DNA of 46,439 nucleotides, from positions 1 to 46,439 of the forward strand of contig JAMPBQ010000010.1 of NCBI GenBank assembly GCA_023666615.1, in the 5' to 3' direction. This document shows positions 16,123 through 25,510 of this stretch, one piece after another; the stretch's first letter is position 1; each line of letters starts with the position of its first letter. Below the pieces are notes generated by a model. It had not been told where the DNA came from, made no database searches, and was given only the letters and a program-made list of their open reading frames with translations. Made by a program: the position numbers and the translations under genes. The stretch comes from Clostridium sp. Its GTDB lineage: Bacteria; Bacteroidota; Bacteroidia; Bacteroidales; Muribaculaceae.

Positions 16123-19100
16123 ATGAAAGGAAAGAGCAAACGAATCGACACGTGCCTTAGGGCCGCGGTTGTAGCCTCAGCAATGCTGATGGGGTCACCC
16201 CTGATGCCTTGGGGCGCGCCGATGACCATGCACGCTGCCGACCAGACCACCTACACAATCAAGGGTACGGTGGTCGACTCTGAAGGCGAGCCTTTGATAG
16301 GCGCGTCAGTGATTGTGGCCGGCCAAAGCGCCGGAGTTTCAACCGACATTGACGGCAACTTCACGCTGCCCGGCGTAAGCACCGGCGCGGTGATAACCGT
16401 TTCATACGTCGGCTTCAAGCCCATCGAAGTAAAGGTGGACGGACAGCACGATTATGAAATCGTGATGAAAGAAGACTCAAATGTGCTTGACGAAGTGGTA
16501 GTCGTTGGCTACGGCACACAGAAGAAAGCCACCATGACCGGCGCCGTCACCGCCATCGGCTCGGCGTCATTTGAGAAAAAGGGAAGCCTCTCGAGCCCCG
16601 TGCAGGCTCTGCAGGGTCAGGTGCCCGGCGTAATCATTACCCGCAGCTCCTCGGCGCCTGGCGACGAAAGCTGGGGCATGAAGCTGCGCGGCGCCGTTTC
16701 GAAAAACAATTCCGACCCCCTGATTATCATCGACGGCATCGAGTATGAGAGCGTAAACGAGCTCCGCCTCCTTAACCCGAACGATATCGAATCGATGAAC
16801 TTCCTGAAGGACGCCGCGGCGTCAATCTACGGTTCGAAGGCTGCGGGCGGCGTTGTTATCATCACAACCAAGAAAGCCTCCGAGGCCAAGACTCGCGTAG
16901 AGTATAGCGGTTCGTTCACATATAAGAAGATTGGTCTTTCATCTGAAATGATGTCGCTCGACCAGTGGTCAGACGCTGTGCTTCAGGCCCGCGCCAACGA
17001 CGGCTATGACGACACCGACGTTTGGGTCCGCTACGCCAAGTTGGCCCAGCAATATAAGAATAAGTACATCGACCTGGCCAACAGCGGCCACCCCTACGGC
17101 GGCACCGCATTCACCGACGTCGACGACTTCACATTCTTCGACACAAACTGGCAGGACATCATGTGGGGCGACTCATGGTCCACGAGCCACGAAGTGGCAG
17201 TTTCCGGCGGTAAGGAAGGCGCGCTGTTCCGCCTGTCGCTCGGCTACATGTACGACGATTCAAACCTGAAGTGGGGCAACAACAACAACAACCGATTCAA
17301 CTTCCGCTTGACCAACACATTCGACCTGGCCAAGAACCTCAAGCTGAACTCAATCGTCAGCTACAACCGCCAGGACCAAGTTTCGCCCACCCAGATTGGA
17401 TCGGCCCTCAACAGCCAGACCACTCAGCCCGGCTTCCCCTCCAGCACTGTAGACGGTAAGCCTTACGGCTGGGGCACATGGGGCACTCCCAACTGGAAGG
17501 CTGAGCTCGGCGGCGACAACAAGCTGAAGGTATCCGCCATCAACATTTCGGAGACCATCAACTGGGAAATCTTGAAGGGACTTCGCGCCGTGGGCACCGT
17601 TGGCTACAACACCTCAACAGCCACACGCGACACCAAGTCAGTATCCATTGATTTCTACAACTACGCCGGCACAAAGCTGATCAACACCAGCCCCGTCGAG
17701 GCCGACACCTATTATGCAAAGTCAAGCTCGCGCACCGACTTCTATTCAGTGCAGGGCTACCTCGAATGGAACAAGCTCTTCGCCGAGAAGCATGACGTCA
17801 AGCTCATGGGCGGTGTGCAATACAACCTCAAGCAATACGATTACAACAGCACCACGGCCAAGGAAATCAATCCTTCGCTCGACGTAATCAACGGCTCCGG
17901 CGAAATCTCAATCAGCCCGAGCGCTTGGGAAGAGGCAATCATGTCGTACTACGGACGCGCCAACTACGCTTACCTCGACAAATACCTCCTCGAAGGCCAG
18001 GTCCGCTACGACGGCAGCTCCAAGTTCCAGCCTGAAAACCGCTGGGCAGCATTCTGGGGCGTATCTGCAGGCTGGCGCATCTCGCAGGAGAAATTCTGGG
18101 AGCCCATCCGCGGATTCATCAACGAACTGAAGATTCGCGCATCATACGGCAACGTCGGCAACCAGGGCGGCATCGACCGCTACGACGGCTCGCTCCTCTA
18201 CAACTTTGCTTCTTCGAGCGGCATCCTTATCAACGGCAACCTCGTTTCCACTCTCAACACCAACGGCAAGCTCGTATCGACCGACCGCACATGGGAGCGT
18301 GTACACAACTATAACCTTGGCGTTGACTTCGGATTCTTCAACAGCCGCTTGAGCGGTACTGTCGAAGTGTTCCGCAAGAAAATCAACAATATGCTCATCG
18401 ACGTGAACTATCCCGGCATCCTCGGCGACAGCGCCCCTACTGCCAACCTCGGCAAATTCAAGGCTTGGGGCTGGGAAGGCCAGGCTACATGGCGCGACCG
18501 CATCGGCAGCTTTGGCTACCACGTGGGCGGAACCTTTACCTACGCCGACAACAAGCTTCTTGACAACGGCGGCGATGGCTCCATCGCCAACGGCGTGCGC
18601 AGCAACCGCGAGGGCTATCCCCTGAACTCTGTGTTCGGCTTGCGCTACTGCGGCAAGATACAGACAGAAGAGCAGCTCGAGAAATACATCGACCGCTACG
18701 CCGGCACATCGCAAATCGGCAATATCAGCAAGATTCGTCTTGGCGACAATATGTTTGAGGACGTGAATGGTGATGGCAAGCTTACGGCTGACGACTACGT
18801 ATACCTCGGCACCGACGACCCCAAGATTCAGTTCTCATTCAACGTAGGATTTGACTGGAAGGGATTTGACATTGAACTCGTGTTCCAGGGCGCCGCAAAG
18901 CGCACCGTATGGCGCGACGACGCCAACCGCATTCCAATGCGCTCGGTGTACCTCAACAGCCCTTCTTACTCAGTGGGCCGCGTATGGTCGCTTGACAATC
19001 CCAATGGATTTTATCCTTCATACACCAATGAGGGCGACATCAACACCTACAATTACCAGTGCTCATCTTGGTCAGTGCAGGACGGCAGCTACCTCCGCCT

Positions 19101-19314
19101 GAAGAACGTGACCGTAGGCTACAGCCTGCAGCCCTCAACGCTTAGCAAGCTCAAGGGCATCAGCAGTCTGCGCGTCTATTTCACCGGCACCGACCTATGG
19201 GAGCACAGCAAGATTAACGACGGCTGGGACCCCGAAGCATCGCGCAACGTGAGCGGCGTATCCCGCTATCCCTTCCTGCGCAACTTCACCGTAGGCCTCA
19301 ACATCGGATTCTAA
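16123..19314 (+). CDS. SusC/RagA-type TonB-dependent outer-membrane transporter
   Basis: A 1063-residue outer-membrane transporter that imports oligosaccharides using TonB energy. A long signal peptide ends near residue 38 (MHAAD). A carboxypeptidase-regulatory-like domain follows (about 45-120, GTVVDSEGEPLIGASV to DIDGNF). The TonB-box region DEVVVVGYGTQ lies at about 123-133. The plug (with SIYGSKAAGGVVIITTK) and a 22-strand barrel ending in FTVGLNIGF complete it. SusC proteins pair with a SusD lid, encoded here after 39 bases. It heads the long PUL operon. The substrate is unknown but should be a product of the enzymes encoded downstream. Confidence 0.97.
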   Translation: MKGKSKRIDTCLRAAVVASAMLMGSPLMPWGAPMTMHAADQTTYTIKGTVVDSEGEPLIGASVIVAGQSAGVSTDIDGNFTLPGVSTGAVITVSYVGFKPIEVKVDGQHDYEIVMKEDSNVLDEVVVVGYGTQKKATMTGAVTAIGSASFEKKGSLSSPVQALQGQVPGVIITRSSSAPGDESWGMKLRGAVSKNNSDPLIIIDGIEYESVNELRLLNPNDIESMNFLKDAAASIYGSKAAGGVVIITTKKASEAKTRVEYSGSFTYKKIGLSSEMMSLDQWSDAVLQARANDGYDDTDVWVRYAKLAQQYKNKYIDLANSGHPYGGTAFTDVDDFTFFDTNWQDIMWGDSWSTSHEVAVSGGKEGALFRLSLGYMYDDSNLKWGNNNNNRFNFRLTNTFDLAKNLKLNSIVSYNRQDQVSPTQIGSALNSQTTQPGFPSSTVDGKPYGWGTWGTPNWKAELGGDNKLKVSAINISETINWEILKGLRAVGTVGYNTSTATRDTKSVSIDFYNYAGTKLINTSPVEADTYYAKSSSRTDFYSVQGYLEWNKLFAEKHDVKLMGGVQYNLKQYDYNSTTAKEINPSLDVINGSGEISISPSAWEEAIMSYYGRANYAYLDKYLLEGQVRYDGSSKFQPENRWAAFWGVSAGWRISQEKFWEPIRGFINELKIRASYGNVGNQGGIDRYDGSLLYNFASSSGILINGNLVSTLNTNGKLVSTDRTWERVHNYNLGVDFGFFNSRLSGTVEVFRKKINNMLIDVNYPGILGDSAPTANLGKFKAWGWEGQATWRDRIGSFGYHVGGTFTYADNKLLDNGGDGSIANGVRSNREGYPLNSVFGLRYCGKIQTEEQLEKYIDRYAGTSQIGNISKIRLGDNMFEDVNGDGKLTADDYVYLGTDDPKIQFSFNVGFDWKGFDIELVFQGAAKRTVWRDDANRIPMRSVYLNSPSYSVGRVWSLDNPNGFYPSYTNEGDINTYNYQCSSWSVQDGSYLRLKNVTVGYSLQPSTLSKLKGISSLRVYFTGTDLWEHSKINDGWDPEASRNVSGVSRYPFLRNFTVGLNIGF

Positions 19315-19353
19315 TTTAGATTTTCTGATTAAACAAAAACAAAGCAACAACAA

Positions 19354-21039
19354 ATGAAATCAATCATAAAATCAATGACAGTCGCCGCCCTGGCCCTGCT
19401 GTCGACATCTTGCCTTGACCTTGATCCCAAGGATCAGCTCTCGGATGGCAACCTGTGGGACCGCGCCGCCGACTTCCAAAACTTCGCCAACAATTTCTAT
19501 GGCTGGACCATTGATTTCGGCTCCGTTGTGATTCGCGACGGCCAGCACAGCGACATTCGCTCCGACATCATGGCGCTGAAGGGCAGCAAGAACGTGTACT
19601 CAAACGGCACGAACACAATTCCCCAAAGCGACGGCCTCTACACCGGCAACTACGCCAATATCCGCCGCTGCAACCTCCTTTTGGAGAACGCTCCCGGATT
19701 CGCCCAGCAAGAAGACATCGCCCAGTATGTGGGTGAGGCCTACTTCTTCCGCGCATATGAATACTTCAACTTAATGCAGGCCTATGGCGACTTGATCATT
19801 GTTGACCATTCGCTCGACGTAACCGATGAGCTCATGAAGGCAGAGCGCAGTGACCGCGTTGAAGTGGCCCGTTTCATTATCGACGACCTCAACAACGCTG
19901 CCGCCAAGCTGAAGAAATTCTCGGAAGTGCCCTACGGCCGCATCAGCCAGGAAGGCGCCTACGCCTATCTGAGCCGCGTGGCCCTCTACGAAGGCACATG
20001 GCAGAAATTCCGCAACAACGAGACTGTGGCCAAGGAATTCCTGGGCATTGCAGCCGACGCCGCCAAGAAGGTGATCGACTCCAAGACATTCGAGCTCTTC
20101 TACAACGCAGCACTCGGCACCGACTCCTACCGCTACATGTTCGTCCTTGAGGACGTGAAGAACAACCCCGCCGGCCTGACAAAGAGCGCCAACAAGGAGT
20201 ACATCTTCGTTCGCTGCCACGATGAAGAGCTGAAGAGCATCGGCTACAACATCAGCTACGGCACAAGCCCCAGCGGCGGCGACGGCCTGGCATCAAAGAA
20301 ATTCGCCGACCTCTTCCTTTGCGATGACGGCCTGCCCATCGAGGTTTCGCCCAAATTCCAGGGCTACACCAACATCCGCAGCGAATGGCAGAACCGCGAC
20401 GTGCGCATGAGCACCATCCTCTGCCCTCCCGGAGCCAACATCTTCGTCACCGGCTACAAGGCCCACGTGAACTGGAACGATACCGACGAGCCCCAGATCA
20501 GCAACTTCAATCCCAACTACAACACCGGCTACAACAGCTGGAAATGGATTGGCGAGCGTCAGGCCACTACCGGCAAGGAGAGCTTCGACTTCCCCATCAT
20601 CCGCTACGCTGAAGTGCTTCTGAACTATGCTGAGGCAGTGTACGAGCGCGACGGAAGCATCAGTGACAACGATCTGGCCATCTCCATCAACCTTACCCGC
20701 AAGCGCATCAACGAGAAGATGCCCGACCTTACCAACGCTTTCGTCACCACCAACGGCCTTGACATGCGCACCGAAATCCGCCGCGAGCGCACCATCGAGC
20801 TCTTCAACGAGGGCTTCCGCATTGACGACCTCAAGCGCTGGAAGACAGCTGAGACCGAAATGCCTCAGGCATTCCGCGGCAGCAAATTCGTAAGCGGCAC
20901 TCAGGACGCCGACGGATTCCTCATCTTTGAGGACGCAAGCGACCGCCAGTGGCTGGAGCGCAACTATCTGCTGCCCCTCCCCGTGGACCAGCGCCAGCTC
21001 AATCCCAACCTCGGCCAAAATCCCGGATGGACGAATTGA
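19354..21039 (+). CDS. SusD/RagB-type nutrient-binding outer-membrane lipoprotein
   Basis: A 561-residue lipoprotein that forms the lid on the SusC transporter and binds the glycan at the cell surface. The signal peptide ends at Cys20 (LSTSCLDLDP). Family features include an early LWDRAADFQNFANNFYGW segment, the GEAYFFRAYEYFNLMQAYGDL helix pair, the C-terminal IRRERTIELFNEGFRIDDLKRW motif and the LLPLPVDQRQLNPNLGQNPGW ending. Length and order are typical. It follows susC by 39 bases and is followed by a heptamer repeat and the BIG2 lipoprotein gene. Confidence 0.97.
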   Translation: MKSIIKSMTVAALALLSTSCLDLDPKDQLSDGNLWDRAADFQNFANNFYGWTIDFGSVVIRDGQHSDIRSDIMALKGSKNVYSNGTNTIPQSDGLYTGNYANIRRCNLLLENAPGFAQQEDIAQYVGEAYFFRAYEYFNLMQAYGDLIIVDHSLDVTDELMKAERSDRVEVARFIIDDLNNAAAKLKKFSEVPYGRISQEGAYAYLSRVALYEGTWQKFRNNETVAKEFLGIAADAAKKVIDSKTFELFYNAALGTDSYRYMFVLEDVKNNPAGLTKSANKEYIFVRCHDEELKSIGYNISYGTSPSGGDGLASKKFADLFLCDDGLPIEVSPKFQGYTNIRSEWQNRDVRMSTILCPPGANIFVTGYKAHVNWNDTDEPQISNFNPNYNTGYNSWKWIGERQATTGKESFDFPIIRYAEVLLNYAEAVYERDGSISDNDLAISINLTRKRINEKMPDLTNAFVTTNGLDMRTEIRRERTIELFNEGFRIDDLKRWKTAETEMPQAFRGSKFVSGTQDADGFLIFEDASDRQWLERNYLLPLPVDQRQLNPNLGQNPGWTN

Positions 21040-21041
21040 TT

Positions 21042-21076
21042 TAGTCTTTAGTTTTTAGTCTTTAGGCTTTAGTTAA
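21042..21076 (+). repeat. TAGTYTT heptamer array, five units
   Basis: Five 7-bp units (TAGTCTT, TAGTTTT, TAGTCTT, TAGGCTT, TAGTTAA) begin two bases after the susD stop codon. This is the same family as the array at 6540-6595, here inside the PUL operon. Confidence 0.75.
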
Positions 21077-21097
21077 ATTTTGAACAATAAAATTAAG

Positions 21098-22516
21098 ATG
21101 AAACTTCAAAATATATTCAAAGGTGTGGCCCTTCTCGGCGCGTCGGCATTGATGCTGACATCATGCGACGACGAGAAGCTGCTGACCACCGACTTTGAAG
21201 AGGTGCGCATACCCACGGAGGTGCAGCTACACGTGAGCGAGATACTGCCTCTGGGCGTGGGCATGGATTCCACCCTCTCCTATACTCTTTTGCCCCTCGA
21301 TTTCCCCGATCGCGAAGTGCGCTTCCTGACATCGAACGAGAATGTGGCCACTGTGGACGCAAACGGCACCGTGCATGGCGTATCAGTGGGCGAGGCAACC
21401 ATCACCGCCACCCTGCCTATTGGCTTTGGTCCCAACTCCACCGTCACAGTGCAGGTAATCCAAGAGGTTGTAAGGGCTGAATCTCTGACAGTGGTTAACA
21501 CTACTGACCTCGGCGAAGAAGGCACAATTTTCGTTACCGACGAGCTGCAGCTCAAGGCCGACATCATGCCTCTGAACCACACCTATGACAGAGTGATTTG
21601 GTCTTCATCGAATGAGAATATAGCCACAGTGGATGAGAATGGCCTTGTGAAGTGCCTCGCCGTCGGCGACGTCACTATCACCGCAGTCACCACCGACCGC
21701 AGCGGCGTAAAGGGCTCAATCGACCTCCACATCGAGGCATACATCGCGGCAGAATCGCTGAGCATCGAGCCTTTGGCAGAGCCTATCGGCATCCTTGGCG
21801 GCGACGTTGCACTCAATGTGACTTATTTCCCCGCAGGCGCAACCCTCGGCTCTGTTGAATGGTCATCGTCAGACGAGACAATCGCCACCGTACACCGCGG
21901 CGTTGTAACTCCCACAGGCTTCGGCAACGTGACCATCATGGGCACTTGCGTTGAGACAGGCGAAACGGCCCAGGTGACAATCCACGTGCTCGAAGGCTGG
22001 TACGTATGGGATGCATCCAACGCGTTCACCGGCTTCAACAAGCAGACATCTTGGATTTCCAACAACGAGACACCGCTTATTGAGAATGGCGCATGGCATG
22101 TAATCTTCCCCGACGCAGGCACAGGCAAGTGGCGTCGCGACATCAAGCTGAATTGCGATAACAACAACCTCTTCCAGATGCACAAGGATCGCCCCGTGCT
22201 GGCTATGCGATGCACAATCCAAAAGGGCGGCAACAACACCTGGGACGTGCGCGATTCCGGCAACCCGAGGGACAACAACGGATACGACTTGGCCGACGGC
22301 ACCCGCCTGATCATGATCGACCTCACAAGCAAGTTCACCGGCTGGGACGCCGTACACGGCTTCAACCTCTTCCAGCTGAAGGTGGCCGACATCCCCAACG
22401 CAAACGTTGACAAGAACGCGGCATATTATGACATCTACTGGATTCGCACGTTCACCTCTGCCGACGAGGCCAAGGCATTCGCTGACACAGACACAGAAGC
22501 AAATCCGAAAAACTAA
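21098..22516 (+). CDS. BIG2-repeat surface lipoprotein, putative glycan-binding protein in SusE/F position
   Basis: A 472-residue lipoprotein with lipidation at Cys23 (LTSCDDEK). The start at 21098 gives a compact signal; the start at 21080 adds six residues. Three bacterial Ig-like (BIG2) domains are visible by their repeated (W)SSxNENVATVDxNGxVxxxxVGxxTITA segments at about 30-115, 125-210 and 215-295. The last 160 residues form a different domain with WYVWDASNAF, aromatic-rich strands and a YYDIYWIRTF ending, resembling C-terminal carbohydrate-binding modules (DUF4979-like, uncertain). No catalytic motif is seen. The position after SusD suggests a surface glycan-binding protein that extends the binding domain outward on Ig-like spacers. 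Confidence 0.8.
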   Translation: MKLQNIFKGVALLGASALMLTSCDDEKLLTTDFEEVRIPTEVQLHVSEILPLGVGMDSTLSYTLLPLDFPDREVRFLTSNENVATVDANGTVHGVSVGEATITATLPIGFGPNSTVTVQVIQEVVRAESLTVVNTTDLGEEGTIFVTDELQLKADIMPLNHTYDRVIWSSSNENIATVDENGLVKCLAVGDVTITAVTTDRSGVKGSIDLHIEAYIAAESLSIEPLAEPIGILGGDVALNVTYFPAGATLGSVEWSSSDETIATVHRGVVTPTGFGNVTIMGTCVETGETAQVTIHVLEGWYVWDASNAFTGFNKQTSWISNNETPLIENGAWHVIFPDAGTGKWRRDIKLNCDNNNLFQMHKDRPVLAMRCTIQKGGNNTWDVRDSGNPRDNNGYDLADGTRLIMIDLTSKFTGWDAVHGFNLFQLKVADIPNANVDKNAAYYDIYWIRTFTSADEAKAFADTDTEANPKN

Positions 22517-22543
22517 TAAAGAAACACCAATCTACAACCAGCA

Positions 22544-23977
22544 ATGAAATATCTAAGCTATATATTGTTGGGCGCAGCCATCAATCTCGGAGCCTCATCA
22601 TGCTCCGAGATTGAGGATGGCTTCACCGACATCGATTCATGGCCCGTGGTGATCAAAGCCGTAGAATACCAATACGACATCACCGCTGAGAATATGGGCG
22701 TATACAACAAGAGCGATTTCGCCCGCGTAAAGGCATCGCTCGAGGACGGCACAGCCCCGGCTGCCGTAAAGGAAGAATTCGAGCTCCTGAAGCAGAGCCG
22801 CTATGCTGTAAAGGGCTATGCCCCCAACGTGCTTGAATGGGCAGTGCGCGGCAAGGACGACGGCAATCACGGAAACGCCGAGGGAAAAGAAAATTATGCG
22901 TCGTTTATGAACGACGCAGCTGCCGCCTACCAGACTGCAATGCTGTGGCTGCTCACCGGCGACGCAGACTATGCCGCCACATCAGTCAACATCATGAACC
23001 AATGGGCGCAGAAGAACAAAGGCGGTTTTTCTACCGACTCTAATGCCACCCTTCTTGCCGGCCAGAGCTATACCTTCGCTTGCGCAGCCCTTATGATGCA
23101 AGAATATGAAGGCTGGTCAGATTCTGAGAAGGCCACAGTGAAGAAATGGCTCCTTGAAAAGTGGGCCACCGCCAACAAGGACTTTATGGACCGCCACCAC
23201 GACTCTTGCCTGGAGCATTACTGGAGCAACTGGGACCTGGTGTGCATGTGCTCTTACCTGACCATCGGCATCCTTGACCACAACGACGATATGATCAACT
23301 ATATCGTAAACTTCTTCTACCGCGGCAATGGCGAGGGCATGAGCAACGGCAATATCTTCCGCCTTTGCAACGCCTTCCACAACGATCCCCTCGGCTCGGG
23401 CGAAATCATTGGCCAGAACCAGGAGAGCGGCCGTGACCAAGGCCACGCGCAGATGTCGACTGCCGTAGCCGCCCAGCTGGCTCAGATCGCTTATTCGCTC
23501 TATAAGACCAATCCAGAAAAGCCAGAGCTTGACTTCTTCGCAGCCAACGACAACGCGCTGATGAAGATGGCCGAATACGTTGCCCTCTTCAACCTGCGCG
23601 ACGGCAGCGACCAGGCTAACGCCGCAGGCGGATGGATGATCAAGGAAGCCGCAAGCTATCCCTTCCAGAAGTACTACTATTGCGGAGGCGCAAGCCAGGA
23701 AGGCCCCCTGTGCAGCTGCAAGGGAGCTCACACCCACGGCGCAACCCACACCGTAGCCGCCAACGACAATGCCCGCGGAAACCTGCGTCCCAACTGGGAA
23801 ATCTACTACAACCACTATAAGAACGAGAAGCATCTTGCCACCGGCTACAAGTACGCCAAGATGGCCGCCGACAAGATGCGTCCTGAGTGCGGCTCAGGCG
23901 ATGCCCGCTACGGCTTCAACTCCGGCGCGTTCGACCAAGTGGGTTGGAACACCCTGATGATGTACCAGGGAGAATAA
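22544..23977 (+). CDS. Alginate-lyase-fold polysaccharide lyase, PL38-like, lipoprotein
   Basis: A 477-residue lipoprotein with lipidation at Cys20 (GASSCSE), so probably an outer-membrane enzyme. The alpha/alpha-toroid alginate lyase fold is indicated by AYQTAMLWLLTGDADYA, the WSNWDLVCM segment (Asn229, Asp231) and ESGRDQGHAQM (Arg297, His301). These asparagine, histidine and arginine sites match the lyase site pattern I know from PL38 and related alginate lyase-like families. Characterised PL38 enzymes cut glucuronan or alginate. Together with GH88 downstream, a beta-elimination on a uronic-acid backbone is likely. The exact family and substrate are inference. It is 27 bases after the BIG2 gene. 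Confidence 0.75.
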   Translation: MKYLSYILLGAAINLGASSCSEIEDGFTDIDSWPVVIKAVEYQYDITAENMGVYNKSDFARVKASLEDGTAPAAVKEEFELLKQSRYAVKGYAPNVLEWAVRGKDDGNHGNAEGKENYASFMNDAAAAYQTAMLWLLTGDADYAATSVNIMNQWAQKNKGGFSTDSNATLLAGQSYTFACAALMMQEYEGWSDSEKATVKKWLLEKWATANKDFMDRHHDSCLEHYWSNWDLVCMCSYLTIGILDHNDDMINYIVNFFYRGNGEGMSNGNIFRLCNAFHNDPLGSGEIIGQNQESGRDQGHAQMSTAVAAQLAQIAYSLYKTNPEKPELDFFAANDNALMKMAEYVALFNLRDGSDQANAAGGWMIKEAASYPFQKYYYCGGASQEGPLCSCKGAHTHGATHTVAANDNARGNLRPNWEIYYNHYKNEKHLATGYKYAKMAADKMRPECGSGDARYGFNSGAFDQVGWNTLMMYQGE

Positions 23978-23988
23978 TCATTCACCTC

Positions 23989-24032
23989 TAAATCATGATG
24001 CATCATGGCAAAACATGGTGCATCATGATTTA
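23989..24032 (+). repeat. Long intercistronic inverted repeat (19-bp stem)
   Basis: Arms 23989-24007 and 24014-24032 pair over 19 bp with one mismatch and a 6-base GCAAAA loop. The hairpin lies 12 bases after the lyase stop codon and 18 bases before the next start. No T tract follows on the plus strand, so it may be an RNA processing or stabilising element, or a partial attenuator, rather than a full terminator. Confidence 0.75.
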
Positions 24033-24049
24033 AAACCAATCAAACCAAA

Positions 24050-25486
24050 ATGAAAACAATCATCATCGCCGCTTTTTTGGCAACCGCAATGGCCGCGCAG
24101 GCCGCCATCGTAAACTATCCAGCTCCGAACGGCGCCGAGCTCAACGACGCATTCACCGTGAAGGCGCGCCAGGCAGGGGAGGAATGGCAGAATGTAGCCG
24201 TGTACAAGGTGAAAGTTGACGAGGTGGTCAACGCCAAGCACAACGCAAGGCCGGTGTCCATGGCGTATTTCGACTGCGACGGCGAGGCGCAGGTGATGGT
24301 GATTTCAAACAAGCAAAAGGTGAATGCGGCAAAGGTGAGGCCTAACAGCTACGGGATTGTTCCCAAGGTTGAGGCCGATACCCTTTATTTCAGCGCCAAG
24401 CCCCTGCAGCACATGAGCGTGGAGGTGAATGGCGATATTTTCAGCAATCTGCATCTTTTCGTGAATCCAATAGACGCCAACGCGCTTACGGCCAAGGAAC
24501 TAAAGAAGCTGAAGAAAGACAAAAATTTCATCTATTTCGCGCCTGGAGTGCATAAGCTTGACAGCGCCCTGCGCATAGGCAGCGGACAGACCGTCTATGT
24601 GGCCGGAGGAGCCGTAGTTGACGGCTGCATCGAGGCGGTAGGCGCCGAGAATGCGCGAATCATTGGCCGCGGCATGGTCTATCCCGACAATGCCATAGGC
24701 GTATACGTGAAAAACAGCAAGAACGTTGAGGTTTCCGGCCTCTTCACCACGCAATGCGCCGTAGGCGGCAGCGATGGAGTCGACATCAGCAATGTGAAGG
24801 TGATGAGCTGGTACGGCTGGGGCGACGGCTTCAACATTTTCGCCTCTGACAATGTGCGCTACAAGAACATTTTCGCGCGCACAAGCGACGACTGCCACAC
24901 CATATATTGCACCCGCAAGGGCTTTGAGGGCAGCGCTCGCCACATTTCAATGGAAGACGCCATCCTATGGGCCGACGTGGCCCACCCGATAATGATCGGG
25001 CTGCATGGCAGCTTCAACCCCGCCACTCCCGATTCGGTGGTGGACGCTCGATACAAGAACATAGACATTCTCGACCACAGCGAGAAACAGATAGACTACC
25101 AGGGATGCCTCGGCATAAGCTGCGGCGACAACAACTTGGTGAAGGACATCACTTTCGAAGACATACGCGTTGACAACTTCCGTAAAGGGCAGCTCGTCAA
25201 TATGCGAATATTTTTCAATAAGAAATACTGCCAGGCCCCCGGCCGCGGCATTGAGGACATAACATTCCGCAACGTATCATATAATGGCGACAACGCCACG
25301 CTTTCAATCATTGGAGGATACAATGAGCAGCGTAAGGTGAGAGGGGTAAAATTCATAAACCTCAGCATCAACGGGCAGATTATTCATGACGATATGCCCG
25401 AAAAGCCAAAATGGTACCGCACATCCGACTTCGCAAATATGTATATAGGCGAACACGTAGAGGATGTAACATTCACCAAAGAATAA
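24050..25486 (+). CDS. Right-handed beta-helix glycoside hydrolase, GH28/GH49 clan GH-N type (first)
   Basis: A 478-residue exported protein with a signal peptide at 1-18 (MAAQA). An N-terminal beta-sandwich (about 20-150) precedes a right-handed parallel beta-helix with repeated NVxVxxx strands. The catalytic layout resembles clan GH-N (GH28 polygalacturonases, GH49 dextranases): Asp259 in WGDGFN, then Asp280-Asp281 in TSDDCHTIY, a 21/22-residue spacing as in GH28 enzymes. The N-terminal domain arrangement is more like GH49. Substrate is unknown. A second, longer beta-helix enzyme two genes downstream shares the same Asp spacing. The gene follows a strong intercistronic hairpin. Confidence 0.75.
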   Translation: MKTIIIAAFLATAMAAQAAIVNYPAPNGAELNDAFTVKARQAGEEWQNVAVYKVKVDEVVNAKHNARPVSMAYFDCDGEAQVMVISNKQKVNAAKVRPNSYGIVPKVEADTLYFSAKPLQHMSVEVNGDIFSNLHLFVNPIDANALTAKELKKLKKDKNFIYFAPGVHKLDSALRIGSGQTVYVAGGAVVDGCIEAVGAENARIIGRGMVYPDNAIGVYVKNSKNVEVSGLFTTQCAVGGSDGVDISNVKVMSWYGWGDGFNIFASDNVRYKNIFARTSDDCHTIYCTRKGFEGSARHISMEDAILWADVAHPIMIGLHGSFNPATPDSVVDARYKNIDILDHSEKQIDYQGCLGISCGDNNLVKDITFEDIRVDNFRKGQLVNMRIFFNKKYCQAPGRGIEDITFRNVSYNGDNATLSIIGGYNEQRKVRGVKFINLSINGQIIHDDMPEKPKWYRTSDFANMYIGEHVEDVTFTKE

Positions 25487-25510
25487 ATCAATCACCATTA
25501 ATATACAGAA

